DNA of 64,000 nt from Kitasatospora sp. CB01950 (GTDB lineage: Bacteria > Actinomycetota > Actinomycetes > Streptomycetales > Streptomycetaceae). The DNA lies in NCBI RefSeq assembly GCF_001905465.1, contig NZ_LISX01000008.1:164280-228279 (forward strand), written 5' to 3'. The notes beneath the pieces were generated by a model. That model was not told the origin of the DNA. It saw nothing but the letters and a program-made list of their open reading frames with translations, and did not search any database. Positions 32,435-38,913 of the stretch are shown piece by piece (positions within the stretch are counted from its first letter, which is position 1; each line of letters opens with the position of its first letter). A program made the translations under genes and the position numbers.

Positions 32435-33067
32435 CTAGTAGCACTCGTTGGCGCCCTGGGTGATGTTCAGCTTCAGGCCCGGGAGGGTGAAGGTGCCCGC
32501 CGAGGTGGCCCAGGCGGTCTGCTGCACGTGGGCCAGGTCCGCGGACTTGGCGGACTGCGCGAAGCCCTGCGCGCCGGACGGCAGCGAGCCGCCGTCGCTC
32601 TTCAGCTTGTTGACGGCCGAGCCCTGCAGGGTGCTGGCGTCCTGGCCGATGTTGATGCTGTGGAACTCGGCGTCGGCGTTCAGCTGGTTCATGTCGATCA
32701 GCAGCTGCTGGGCGTCGACCGGGTTGTTCTTGTCCTGGCCGGCCTTGAGGACCAGGGTCCACTTGCCGAGCGGGCCGAGGTCGGTGACGACCGACTGGCA
32801 CAGGTTCTGCAGCGTCGCGTGGTCGAACGCCGAGATGGCGACCGGGTGCGGGGTCTTGTTGGCCTCCATGTCGACGCCGCCGAACTGCGAGAAGTTCTCG
32901 CCGTGCAGCTGGTCGACGGTGACCTTGAACTGCTGGCCGGAGACCGAGAACGAGGCCGCCAGCGCGGAGTTGGCCAGGGAGACGCCGATCGCGGCGGTGG
33001 CCGCGAGGCTGGGCACCATCACCAGGGCGAAGCGCTTCCAGCGGGTCTTGCCGTAAGACGTGGACAT
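32435..33067 (-). CDS. DUF6230 secreted protein
   Basis: A 210-residue protein with a signal-like N-terminus: KTRWKRF, then a hydrophobic run ending ANSALAA near residue 38. The rest is a compact beta-rich domain with two cysteines, one next to the C-terminus (ANECY). Start is ATG 33067 with AGGAGG about 7 nt upstream (AAGGAGGACTCGC); the frame is open much further but without such a site. Members have sometimes been labelled cholesterol esterase in databases, as I recall. No GxSxG nucleophile motif is visible, so I do not assign that activity. A TTAC-N6-GTAA palindrome lies about 300 bp upstream. Confidence 0.8.
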   Translation of the reverse strand: MSTSYGKTRWKRFALVMVPSLAATAAIGVSLANSALAASFSVSGQQFKVTVDQLHGENFSQFGGVDMEANKTPHPVAISAFDHATLQNLCQSVVTDLGPLGKWTLVLKAGQDKNNPVDAQQLLIDMNQLNADAEFHSINIGQDASTLQGSAVNKLKSDGGSLPSGAQGFAQSAKSADLAHVQQTAWATSAGTFTLPGLKLNITQGANECY

Positions 33068-33370
33068 GCGAGTCCTCCTTCTAGGACGTACATCTCCGGC
33101 CGTTCCGGTGCGTCCCGCACATGGTCCGGCCCGAAATGGGAGAGAGCTACGTCCTCGGTAGCGGAGAGCGCCTGATGCCGTGGGGACGGCGTCGGCGATC
33201 ACCCCCGAGCGACAACCGTGCGGGCGCGCGGGCTGCGCGACCGCCGAGGCCAGGAACCGCCGCGTGGGATCTGCGGTTACCCCCCTGCCCTCACCCGGTG
33301 GGGACCCTCGCGGTGGAGGGACCGGGCGTCGCCGATCGTGCTCGAATACCGGGCGGAGCACAAGGGGTGC

Positions 33371-33386
33371 GTTACTGACGGGTAAT
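33371..33386. promoter_or_regulatory. TTAC-N6-GTAA operator candidate upstream of the DUF6230 operon
   Basis: GTTACTGACGGGTAAT has the same half-sites and spacing as the palindrome 14 bp before the tetR gene (TTACTTCTGAGTAA). Its central 12 bases recur upstream of pyk. It probably binds the TetR-family protein encoded at 34951-35619. Confidence 0.5.
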
Positions 33387-33481
33387 CCAACAGTGAACGC
33401 GTTCGCTCAGAGGATCGAAGGCGCGACTGCGCAGCGTGACGGAAGACGCAGGCCGCCGGAGCCGTGACCCTGGCAAACACA

Positions 33482-33529
33482 GGAAAAACACCCCTTCTCC
33501 ATCACTCGTCGTGACGGAGAAGGGGTGTT
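33482..33529 (-). terminator. intrinsic terminator with U-tract for the thioredoxin-TPR gene
   Basis: A 19-bp stem with one mismatch (33487-33505 with 33511-33529) and a 5-nt loop. On the minus strand it is followed by TTTTTCCT, a genuine U-run. It lies 100 bp beyond the stop of the 33633-34610 gene. A U-tract is uncommon among the terminators of this window. Confidence 0.8.
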
Positions 33530-33632
33530 ATCAAGATTTGGTAAACCCACCCGGTTTAGCCGCGAAAGTCGCCAAATCGCCGACGACACCGCAGGTCACC
33601 GAACCTGTCACCCAGTGCCTTCGGAGCGGCTG

Positions 33633-34610
33633 TCAGAACAGCACCCGGGCCAGCGCCTGCCGGGCCGCCACAGTGCGCGGGTCCTCCGGGCCGATCACCT
33701 CGAACAGCTCCAGCAGGCGCAGTCGCGCCGCGTCCCGGTCGTCGCCGAAGGTCTTCGCCACGGTGCCGACCAGGCGGCCGAAGGCGTCCTCGACGTGACC
33801 GCCGACCAGGTCCAGGTCGGCCGCCCGCAGCTGGGCCGGCACGTCCTTCGGGTCGGCCGCCGCGTCCGTGCGGACCTGCTGCGGGTCGAGCTGCTCCACC
33901 CGCTGCAGCAACTGCGCCTGGGCCAGGCCGAGCTTCGCCTCGACGTGGCCGGGCCGGTCGCTCAGCACGTTCTGGTACGCCTGCACCGCGCCGCCCAGGT
34001 CGCCCCGGTCCAGCGCCTCGTGCGCGGCCTCCAGCGCCGGATCGGCCGGCACCCGCGGAGCCTCCTCGGCGGGGGCCCCGCCCGCGGCGCCGCCGACGAT
34101 GCCGAAGCGCTGCTCGGCGACCGCGATCAGCTGGTCGAGCACCTTGCGGACGTTCGACTCGTTCTCGGCGCCCTGGAACAGCGGCACCAGCTGGCCCGCG
34201 ACCACGGCCATCACGGCCGGGATGCCCTGGATGCCGAACTGCTGCGCGATCAGCGGGTTGGCGTCCACGTCGATCTTGGCGAGCACGATCCGGCCCGCGT
34301 ACTCCTCGGCGAGGCGCTCCAGGATCGGGCTGAGCTGCTTGCACGGACCGCACCACTCGGCCCAGAAGTCCACCACCACGGGGACCTCTGCCGAACGCTG
34401 GACGACCTCCGACTCGAAGGTGTCCTCGGTGACGTCCAGTACCAGGGGGTAGTCCGCGAGCGTCGGGGCCTCGCCCGCCGCCGCCTGCCGGGCCCGCTCG
34501 GCCCGGGTCTGCTCCGCCTTCTGGGCGGCCTCTCCGGCCGCCTTCACCGCGGCGAGGTCCACCGCACCACGCAGGGCGGAGCTGTTGAGACGCGAATTCC
34601 GTGACTGCAT
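33633..34610 (-). CDS. thioredoxin-fold protein with C-terminal TPR region (CnoX/YbbN-like)
   Basis: A 325-residue cytoplasmic protein. Residues about 1-50 are charged and helical, 52-160 form a thioredoxin domain, and 190-325 are tetratricopeptide-type helices (ALEAAHEALDRGDLGGAVQAYQ). The active site is intact, VVDFWAEWCGPCKQL, so redox activity is possible, unlike E. coli YbbN. This layout matches the CnoX/co-chaperone family that protects proteins under oxidative stress. ATG 34610 has GGGAGGA 7 nt upstream. It is divergent from the TetR gene and closes with a U-tract terminator. Confidence 0.88.
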   Translation of the reverse strand: MQSRNSRLNSSALRGAVDLAAVKAAGEAAQKAEQTRAERARQAAAGEAPTLADYPLVLDVTEDTFESEVVQRSAEVPVVVDFWAEWCGPCKQLSPILERLAEEYAGRIVLAKIDVDANPLIAQQFGIQGIPAVMAVVAGQLVPLFQGAENESNVRKVLDQLIAVAEQRFGIVGGAAGGAPAEEAPRVPADPALEAAHEALDRGDLGGAVQAYQNVLSDRPGHVEAKLGLAQAQLLQRVEQLDPQQVRTDAAADPKDVPAQLRAADLDLVGGHVEDAFGRLVGTVAKTFGDDRDAARLRLLELFEVIGPEDPRTVAARQALARVLF

Positions 34611-34950
34611 GGCTCTATCCTCCCCCGCCGGAGCCGGTACCGGACGCCATCCGCCCGGAAATGCCGAAAGCAGGCCCTCCGCCTCCCCAGGCGGAGCCCG
34701 ACCGTTCGGACGCGGATCCCCACCCGCGCCCCGCGCCCGCCCGATCCCGGAGGGCAGGGCGCATTGGTTGTCGCTCTTTCGCTACTGGTCGTAGCGTATC
34801 TGCCCCCCGGGCTCCCCCCGCAAGCCCCAACCGCCCTCCGTGAGCGTGAGCTGTCCCACTTTCCGACCCGGGGCGGGTGTCGGGCAGCGCCGCAGGTCGC
34901 TACCGTGGGGCCTCCAAGTTACTTCTGAGTAAATTCGCTGAGGAGGCGCG
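34611..34950. other. 340-bp divergent region, thioredoxin-TPR gene / tetR
   Basis: No gene is seen. It contains the inverted repeat CGCTAC-N5-GTAGCG (34780-34785, 34791-34796), which may overlap the thioredoxin-gene promoter, and the TetR operator candidate at 34919-34932. The rest shows nothing notable. Confidence 0.5.
34919..34932. promoter_or_regulatory. autoregulatory operator candidate of tetR
   Basis: TTACTTCTGAGTAA is a TTACT/AGTAA palindrome 18 bp before the tetR GTG. It overlaps the presumed promoter, the classical position for TetR autorepression. Confidence 0.6.
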
Positions 34951-35619
34951 GTGGCCCCCACCACCCGGCAGCCCGCCGAGCACCCCGACCCGGCCGCCGC
35001 CACCCCGCCGCCGCCCACCCGCGGCAAGGGCCGCCCCCGCAGCGCCGCCGCCGACCAGGCCATCCTGGACGCCACCCGCGAGGCGCTCGCCGAACTCGGC
35101 TGGGGCGGGCTCACCATGGGCGACGTCGCCCAGCGCGCCGGCGTCGCCAAGACCACCCTCTACCGGCGCTGGCCGTCCAAGAGCGAACTCGTGGTCGACG
35201 CCATCGCCAGCCTCTTCGACCAGCTCGAATGCTCCGACCGCGGCAGCCTGCAGGCCGACATCGAGGCCGTCGTCGCCCGCTTCGCCGAACTCCTCACCCG
35301 CCCCGAGACCCAGGCCGCGCTGCTCGCGCTGTTCGCCGAGGGCACCCGCGACGTCCACCTGCGGCGGCGCATCCGGGAACGGATCGTCCAACCGCAGAAG
35401 GTCCTCGTCCAGCTCGGCCGGGCCAATGCCCAGGCCCGCGGCGAGATGGACCCCGACCGGGACGCGGCCACCGCCGACGAGGAGATCGACATCATCTTCG
35501 ACACCATCGCCGGCACCGTCGAACACCGGCTACTGGTCAGCGGCGAACCCGTCACCCCGGACTGGATCCGCCGCTTCACCACCCTGCTCCTGAACCCCTT
35601 CCCGGGCCTCCTGCGGTGA
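34951..35619 (+). CDS. TetR/AcrR-family transcriptional regulator
   Basis: A 222-residue one-component repressor. A Pro/Ala-rich tail of about 25 residues precedes the helix-turn-helix domain GRPRSAAADQAIL...LTMGDVAQRAGVAKTTLYRRWPSK (about 28-75). The ligand-binding helices follow and end in a C-terminal domain containing IIFDTIAGTVEHRLLV, typical of the TetR_C-like acyl-ligand group. Start is GTG 34951 with AGGAGG 4 nt upstream. A TTACT-N4-AGTAA palindrome just before the gene is its likely own operator. Similar palindromes upstream of the DUF6230 gene and pyk suggest wider targets. The ligand is unknown; an acyl-CoA is a guess from the neighbouring mutase. Confidence 0.88.
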   Translation: MAPTTRQPAEHPDPAAATPPPPTRGKGRPRSAAADQAILDATREALAELGWGGLTMGDVAQRAGVAKTTLYRRWPSKSELVVDAIASLFDQLECSDRGSLQADIEAVVARFAELLTRPETQAALLALFAEGTRDVHLRRRIRERIVQPQKVLVQLGRANAQARGEMDPDRDAATADEEIDIIFDTIAGTVEHRLLVSGEPVTPDWIRRFTTLLLNPFPGLLR

Positions 35620-35690
35620 ACAATCAGGGGCGCGGGGACCTTGCGGACGTGGTGTGCGCTTGTCGCGCCGTTCCCCGCGCCCCTGGTTGT
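35620..35690. repeat. palindromic repeat R3 at the tetR / icmA convergent junction
   Basis: A 19-bp stem with one G-U-type pair (35620-35638 with 35672-35690, arm containing CAGGGGCGCGGGGA) and a 33-nt spacer. It begins directly after the tetR stop and ends 11 bp before the icmA stop. The CAGGGGCGCGGGG core is a sequence I remember as dispersed in many Streptomyces genomes. Confidence 0.7.
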
Positions 35691-35701
35691 GCTCGCTCCT
35701 C

Positions 35702-37387
35702 CTAGAAGCTCGCGTTCTCCTGGTACGTGCCCCACTCGCCACGCAGCGCGTGGCAGATCTCGCCGAGGGTGGCTTCGGCACGGATCGCCCGGAGCATCGG
35801 CTCGATCATGTTGGCGCCGGAGCGGGCAGCGTCGAGCATCGCGTCGAGGCCGGCCCGGACGGCCGTCTCGTCGCGGAGCGACTTGCGGTGGGCGAGGACC
35901 CGAACCTGCTCACGTTCGACCTCGTGGCTGACCCGGAGGATTTCGAGTTCGGGGGTGACGCTGCGGGGGTGGCAGTTGACGCCGACCACGCGCTTGTCGC
36001 CCTTCTCCACGCCCTGCTGGTAGCGGAACGCGGCCTCGGCGATCTCGCCGGTGAACCAGCCCTCCTCGATGCCGCGCAGGATGCCGGCGGTCATCGGGCC
36101 GATCGGGTGTTCGGCGCTGCCCTTGTCCAGGATCCTCTGGAAGATCTCCTCGACCTGCGCCTCGATCTTGTCGGTGAGCGCCTCGACGTACCAGGAGCCG
36201 CCGAGCGGGTCGGCGACGTTGGTGACGCCGGTCTCCTCCATGATCACCTGCTGGGTGCGCAGCGCGATCTCGGCGGCCTGCTCGCTGGGGAGGGCGAGGG
36301 TCTCGTCGAGGGCGTTGGTGTGCAGCGAGTTGGTGCCGCCGAGGACGGCGGAGAGCGCCTCGACGGCGGTGCGGACCACGTTGTTGTAGGGCTGCTGGGC
36401 GGTGAGGGAGACTCCGGCGGTCTGGGTGTGGAAGCGCAGCCACTGCGCCTTCTCGGTCTTCGCGCCGAAGTGGTCGCGCATCCAGCGGGCCCAAATGCGG
36501 CGGGCGGCGCGGAACTTGGCGATCTCCTCGAAGAAGTCGAGGTGGGCGTCGAAGAAGAAGGACAGGCCGGGGGCGAAGACGTCGACGTCGAGGCCGCGGG
36601 AGAGGCCGAGTTCGACGTAGGCGAGGCCGTCGGCGAGGGTGTAGGCGAGTTCCTGGGCGGCGGTGGCTCCGGCCTCGCGGATGTGGTATCCGGAGACGGA
36701 GAGCGGCTTGTAGGCGGGGATGCCCTTGGCGCAGTGCTCCATCAGGTCGCCGATCAGGCGCAGGTGCGGCTCGGGGGCGAAGAGCCACTCCTTCTGCGCG
36801 ATGTACTCCTTGAAGATGTCGGTCTGCAGGGTGCCGTTGAGGACGGCGGGGTCGACGCCCTGGCGTTCGGCGGCGACCAGGTACATGCAGAAGATCGGGA
36901 CGGCGGGGCCGGAGATGGTCATCGAGGTGGTGACCTCGCCGAGCGGGATGTCGGCGAACAGCACCTCCATGTCGGCGGCGGAGTCGATGGCGACGCCGCA
37001 GTGGCCGACCTCGCCGAGCGCCTTGGCGTCGTCGGAGTCGTAGCCCATCAGGGTCGGCATGTCGAAGGCGACGGAGAGGCCGCCGCCGCCGGCGTCGAGG
37101 ATCATCCGGTAGCGCTCGTTGGTCTGCTGCGCGTTGCCGAAGCCGGCGAACTGGCGGATGGTCCAGGCGCGGCCGCGGTAGCCGGTGGGGTGCAGGCCGC
37201 GGGTGTAGGGGTACTCGCCGGGCCAGCCGATGCGTTCGAAGCCCTCGACGTCCTGCCCGGCGGGCGGGCCGTAGACGGGTTCGACGGTTTCGCCGCTCAG
37301 CGTGGTGAAGTCGGCGTCGCGCTTGCGCGCCTTGTCGTACCGCTGCTGCCAGCGCTGCCGGCCGGCTTCGATCTGCTCGGCGTCCAT
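35702..37387 (-). CDS. icmA: isobutyryl-CoA mutase large subunit
   Basis: A 561-residue acyl-CoA mutase substrate subunit that, with a separate B12-binding small subunit, interconverts isobutyryl-CoA and n-butyryl-CoA. It has the TIM-barrel half only (VAFDMPTLMGYDSDD, SMTISGPA, GGTNSLHTNALDE) and no C-terminal B12 domain. Position 80 is Phe (IRQFAGFG) and position 198 is Gln (YIAQKEW). These are the residues that separate isobutyryl-CoA mutase from methylmalonyl-CoA mutase, which has Tyr and Arg. Start is ATG 37387 by homology; the open frame runs 39 codons further. A pair of 15-bp direct repeats lies 50-90 bp upstream. The small-subunit gene is not in the window; meaB is. Confidence 0.92.
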   Translation of the reverse strand: MDAEQIEAGRQRWQQRYDKARKRDADFTTLSGETVEPVYGPPAGQDVEGFERIGWPGEYPYTRGLHPTGYRGRAWTIRQFAGFGNAQQTNERYRMILDAGGGGLSVAFDMPTLMGYDSDDAKALGEVGHCGVAIDSAADMEVLFADIPLGEVTTSMTISGPAVPIFCMYLVAAERQGVDPAVLNGTLQTDIFKEYIAQKEWLFAPEPHLRLIGDLMEHCAKGIPAYKPLSVSGYHIREAGATAAQELAYTLADGLAYVELGLSRGLDVDVFAPGLSFFFDAHLDFFEEIAKFRAARRIWARWMRDHFGAKTEKAQWLRFHTQTAGVSLTAQQPYNNVVRTAVEALSAVLGGTNSLHTNALDETLALPSEQAAEIALRTQQVIMEETGVTNVADPLGGSWYVEALTDKIEAQVEEIFQRILDKGSAEHPIGPMTAGILRGIEEGWFTGEIAEAAFRYQQGVEKGDKRVVGVNCHPRSVTPELEILRVSHEVEREQVRVLAHRKSLRDETAVRAGLDAMLDAARSGANMIEPMLRAIRAEATLGEICHALRGEWGTYQENASF

Positions 37388-37437
37388 CGGCTCCGACTCC
37401 GCTCCGTGCGGCCGCCCCGGTGGGTGGGCGGCACAAG

Positions 37438-37473
37438 TACTTGGATGTCCTACTAATTTACTCGGACGTCCTA
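37438..37473 (-). promoter_or_regulatory. two 15-bp direct repeats upstream of icmA
   Basis: On the plus strand TACTTGGATGTCCTA (37438-37452) and TACTCGGACGTCCTA (37459-37473) differ at two positions and start 21 bp apart, two helical turns. Each has a near-palindromic GGAYGTCC centre. They fit two operator sites on one DNA face in the icmA promoter. Confidence 0.55.
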
Positions 37474-37509
37474 GTACCTGTCGATGGCTGTCGCCCCCGG
37501 ACACGCGAA

Positions 37510-37539
37510 GGGCGCCCCTCCCGAGGGGGAGGGGCGCCC
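37510..37539 (-). terminator. terminator hairpin downstream of the DUF3817 gene
   Basis: A perfect 13-bp stem (37510-37522 with 37527-37539, arm GGGCGCCCCTCCC) with a GAGG loop, 23 bp past the stop of the DUF3817 gene and upstream of the icmA promoter repeats. Confidence 0.75.
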
Positions 37540-37561
37540 GGCAGAGCAGGTGCGCGGCAGG

Positions 37562-37894
37562 TCAGGCCGCGGTCGGCTCCGCGGCGACGATCAGCGGGGC
37601 GACCTCGCGGCTGACCTTGCGCTCGACGAAGAACACGGCGGTGGGGATGGTGCCGGCCAGCAGGACCCAGGCGAGCTTGCCGATCGGCCACTTGGCCTTG
37701 GTGCCGAGGTCGAAGGCGAGCACCAGGTAGATCACGTACAGCCAGCCGTGCGCGATGCCGACGGCGGTGGTGAAGCCCGCGGCCCCCGAGATGTCGAGGG
37801 CGTACTTGGCGATCACCCCGGCGGTGAGCAGGATCAGGAGGACGCCGGTGATGTAGGCCATGGCGCGGTAGCGGGTCAGCACACTCTGCTTCAT
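37562..37894 (-). CDS. DUF3817 integral membrane protein (paralog 1)
   Basis: A 110-residue protein with three hydrophobic helices: MAYITGVLLILLTAGVI, an AHGWLYVIYLVLAFDL segment and WVLLAGTIPTAVFFVE. The RYRAMAYITG start, the AHGWLYVIYL centre and the PTAVFFVER end are family hallmarks. Function unknown. Start is ATG 37894, 20 bp after the MarR stop, so the two are co-transcribed. A second paralog is encoded at 40632-40955. Confidence 0.85.
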   Translation of the reverse strand: MKQSVLTRYRAMAYITGVLLILLTAGVIAKYALDISGAAGFTTAVGIAHGWLYVIYLVLAFDLGTKAKWPIGKLAWVLLAGTIPTAVFFVERKVSREVAPLIVAAEPTAA

Positions 37895-37914
37895 GCCATC
37901 GAGGGTAACCGGCC

Positions 37915-38454
37915 CTACGGCTGCTCCCGGCCGGGGCCCTCCTGGCGCGGCAGGTCGAAGTCGCCGGCCGCCACCCGCAGCGGGCGGAGCAGGTCGAACA
38001 CCTCGCGGCAGGCGGCCTCGTCGTAGCCCTCCAGGCCGAATTCGACGGCCATCAGCTCGCGGGTGGCCTGCTCGACGACCTGGCGGCCGCGCTCGGTGAT
38101 GGCGGCGAGGACGCCGCGCCCGTCGAGCGGGTTGGGGCGGCGGGTGACCAGGCCGGCCCGCTCCAGGCGGTCGACGGTGTTGGTGACGCTGGTGGGGTGC
38201 ACCATCAGCCGCTCGCCGATCTTGGACAGCGGGAGTTCGCCGGAGCGGCTGAAGGTGAGCAGCACCAGCGCCTCGTAGCGGGCGAAGGTCAGGCCGTAGG
38301 GCTTGACCACGGCGTCCACCCGGGCCAGCAGGATCTGGTGGGCGCGCATCACCGAGGTGATCGCCGCCATGGACGGCACGCTGCCCCAGCGGCGGGTCCA
38401 GAGCTCGTCGGCGCGGGCGATCGGGTCGAAGTCGAGGGCGAGGGGCTTGGGCAC
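37915..38454 (-). CDS. MarR-family transcriptional regulator
   Basis: A 179-residue winged-helix regulator. Helical dimerisation ends flank the winged helix LPLSKIGERLMVHPTSVTNTVDRLERAGLVTRRPNPLDGRGVLAAITERG, read as two adjacent segments. It opens the operon with the DUF3817 gene. Start is GTG 38454: the minus-strand box TACGGT lies 6 nt upstream, no Shine-Dalgarno is seen, and the conserved N-terminus (LDFDPIARADELW) begins just after. A perfect 7-bp inverted repeat, TGTCCAC-N4-GTGGACA, about 40 bp upstream is a strong autoregulatory operator candidate. Confidence 0.88.
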   Translation of the reverse strand: MPKPLALDFDPIARADELWTRRWGSVPSMAAITSVMRAHQILLARVDAVVKPYGLTFARYEALVLLTFSRSGELPLSKIGERLMVHPTSVTNTVDRLERAGLVTRRPNPLDGRGVLAAITERGRQVVEQATRELMAVEFGLEGYDEAACREVFDLLRPLRVAAGDFDLPRQEGPGREQP

Positions 38455-38913
38455 GACCCCACCGTACCCGCGGGGCGGGACGGGGGTAGCAGCTGTCCAC
38501 GATGGTGGACAAGGCCAGCCGATTGGCGGGATCACGCCAAACAGACAACCGCCACCGCGAAGAGGCCGTAATAACCGGATATTCCGTCACTATTCACTGA
38601 AAACACGGGAGTTGGGCCGAGGCCCAGCCAGCGCCGCATGGTTCGCAGTGAAACCTCCGATTTTCCTACCGTTCTATTGCCGCAGGGCTGGCGAGTGTTT
38701 GCCAATAGTTGCCCGGGTGCTGTTCCCGGATTTGAACGATTGTCATGCTTCTGCCCAGCCCCGTTCGACACGCCGGCCCCACCCCACCGGCGACCGTCGT
38801 TCTGACCGCACGGAGCTGCACGTCAGCACCCGTATCCGCCCCAGCAGGCACTGACCCCGGTGCCCCGGAACGTGGTGCGACCGCGCATGCGGTTGATTCG
38901 GAAGGAACCGTAC
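38455..38913. other. 459-bp divergent region, marR / M4 protease
   Basis: It holds the MarR operator candidate and, near 38900-38906, the GGAAGGA ribosome-binding site of the protease. AT content is somewhat higher around 38560-38750 than elsewhere, consistent with promoter DNA. No small gene was recognised. Confidence 0.5.
38494..38511. promoter_or_regulatory. MarR operator candidate
   Basis: TGTCCAC-GATG-GTGGACA is a perfect 7-4-7 inverted repeat located 40-57 bp upstream of the marR start codon, just upstream of its apparent leaderless promoter. Confidence 0.6.

Larger units (their letters stand above)
33068..33632. other. 565-bp intergenic region upstream of the DUF6230 operon
   Basis: It contains no credible gene. 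It holds the promoter side of the DUF6230 operon, the operator candidate at 33371-33386 and the thioredoxin-gene terminator at 33487-33529. The remainder is plain high-GC sequence. Confidence 0.55.

Noticed and set aside
34780..34796. CGCTAC-N5-GTAGCG as a TetR operator
   Set aside because: It does not match the TTAC-N6-GTAA sites shared by the tetR and DUF6230 promoters, and 6-bp arms are expected by chance at this scale.
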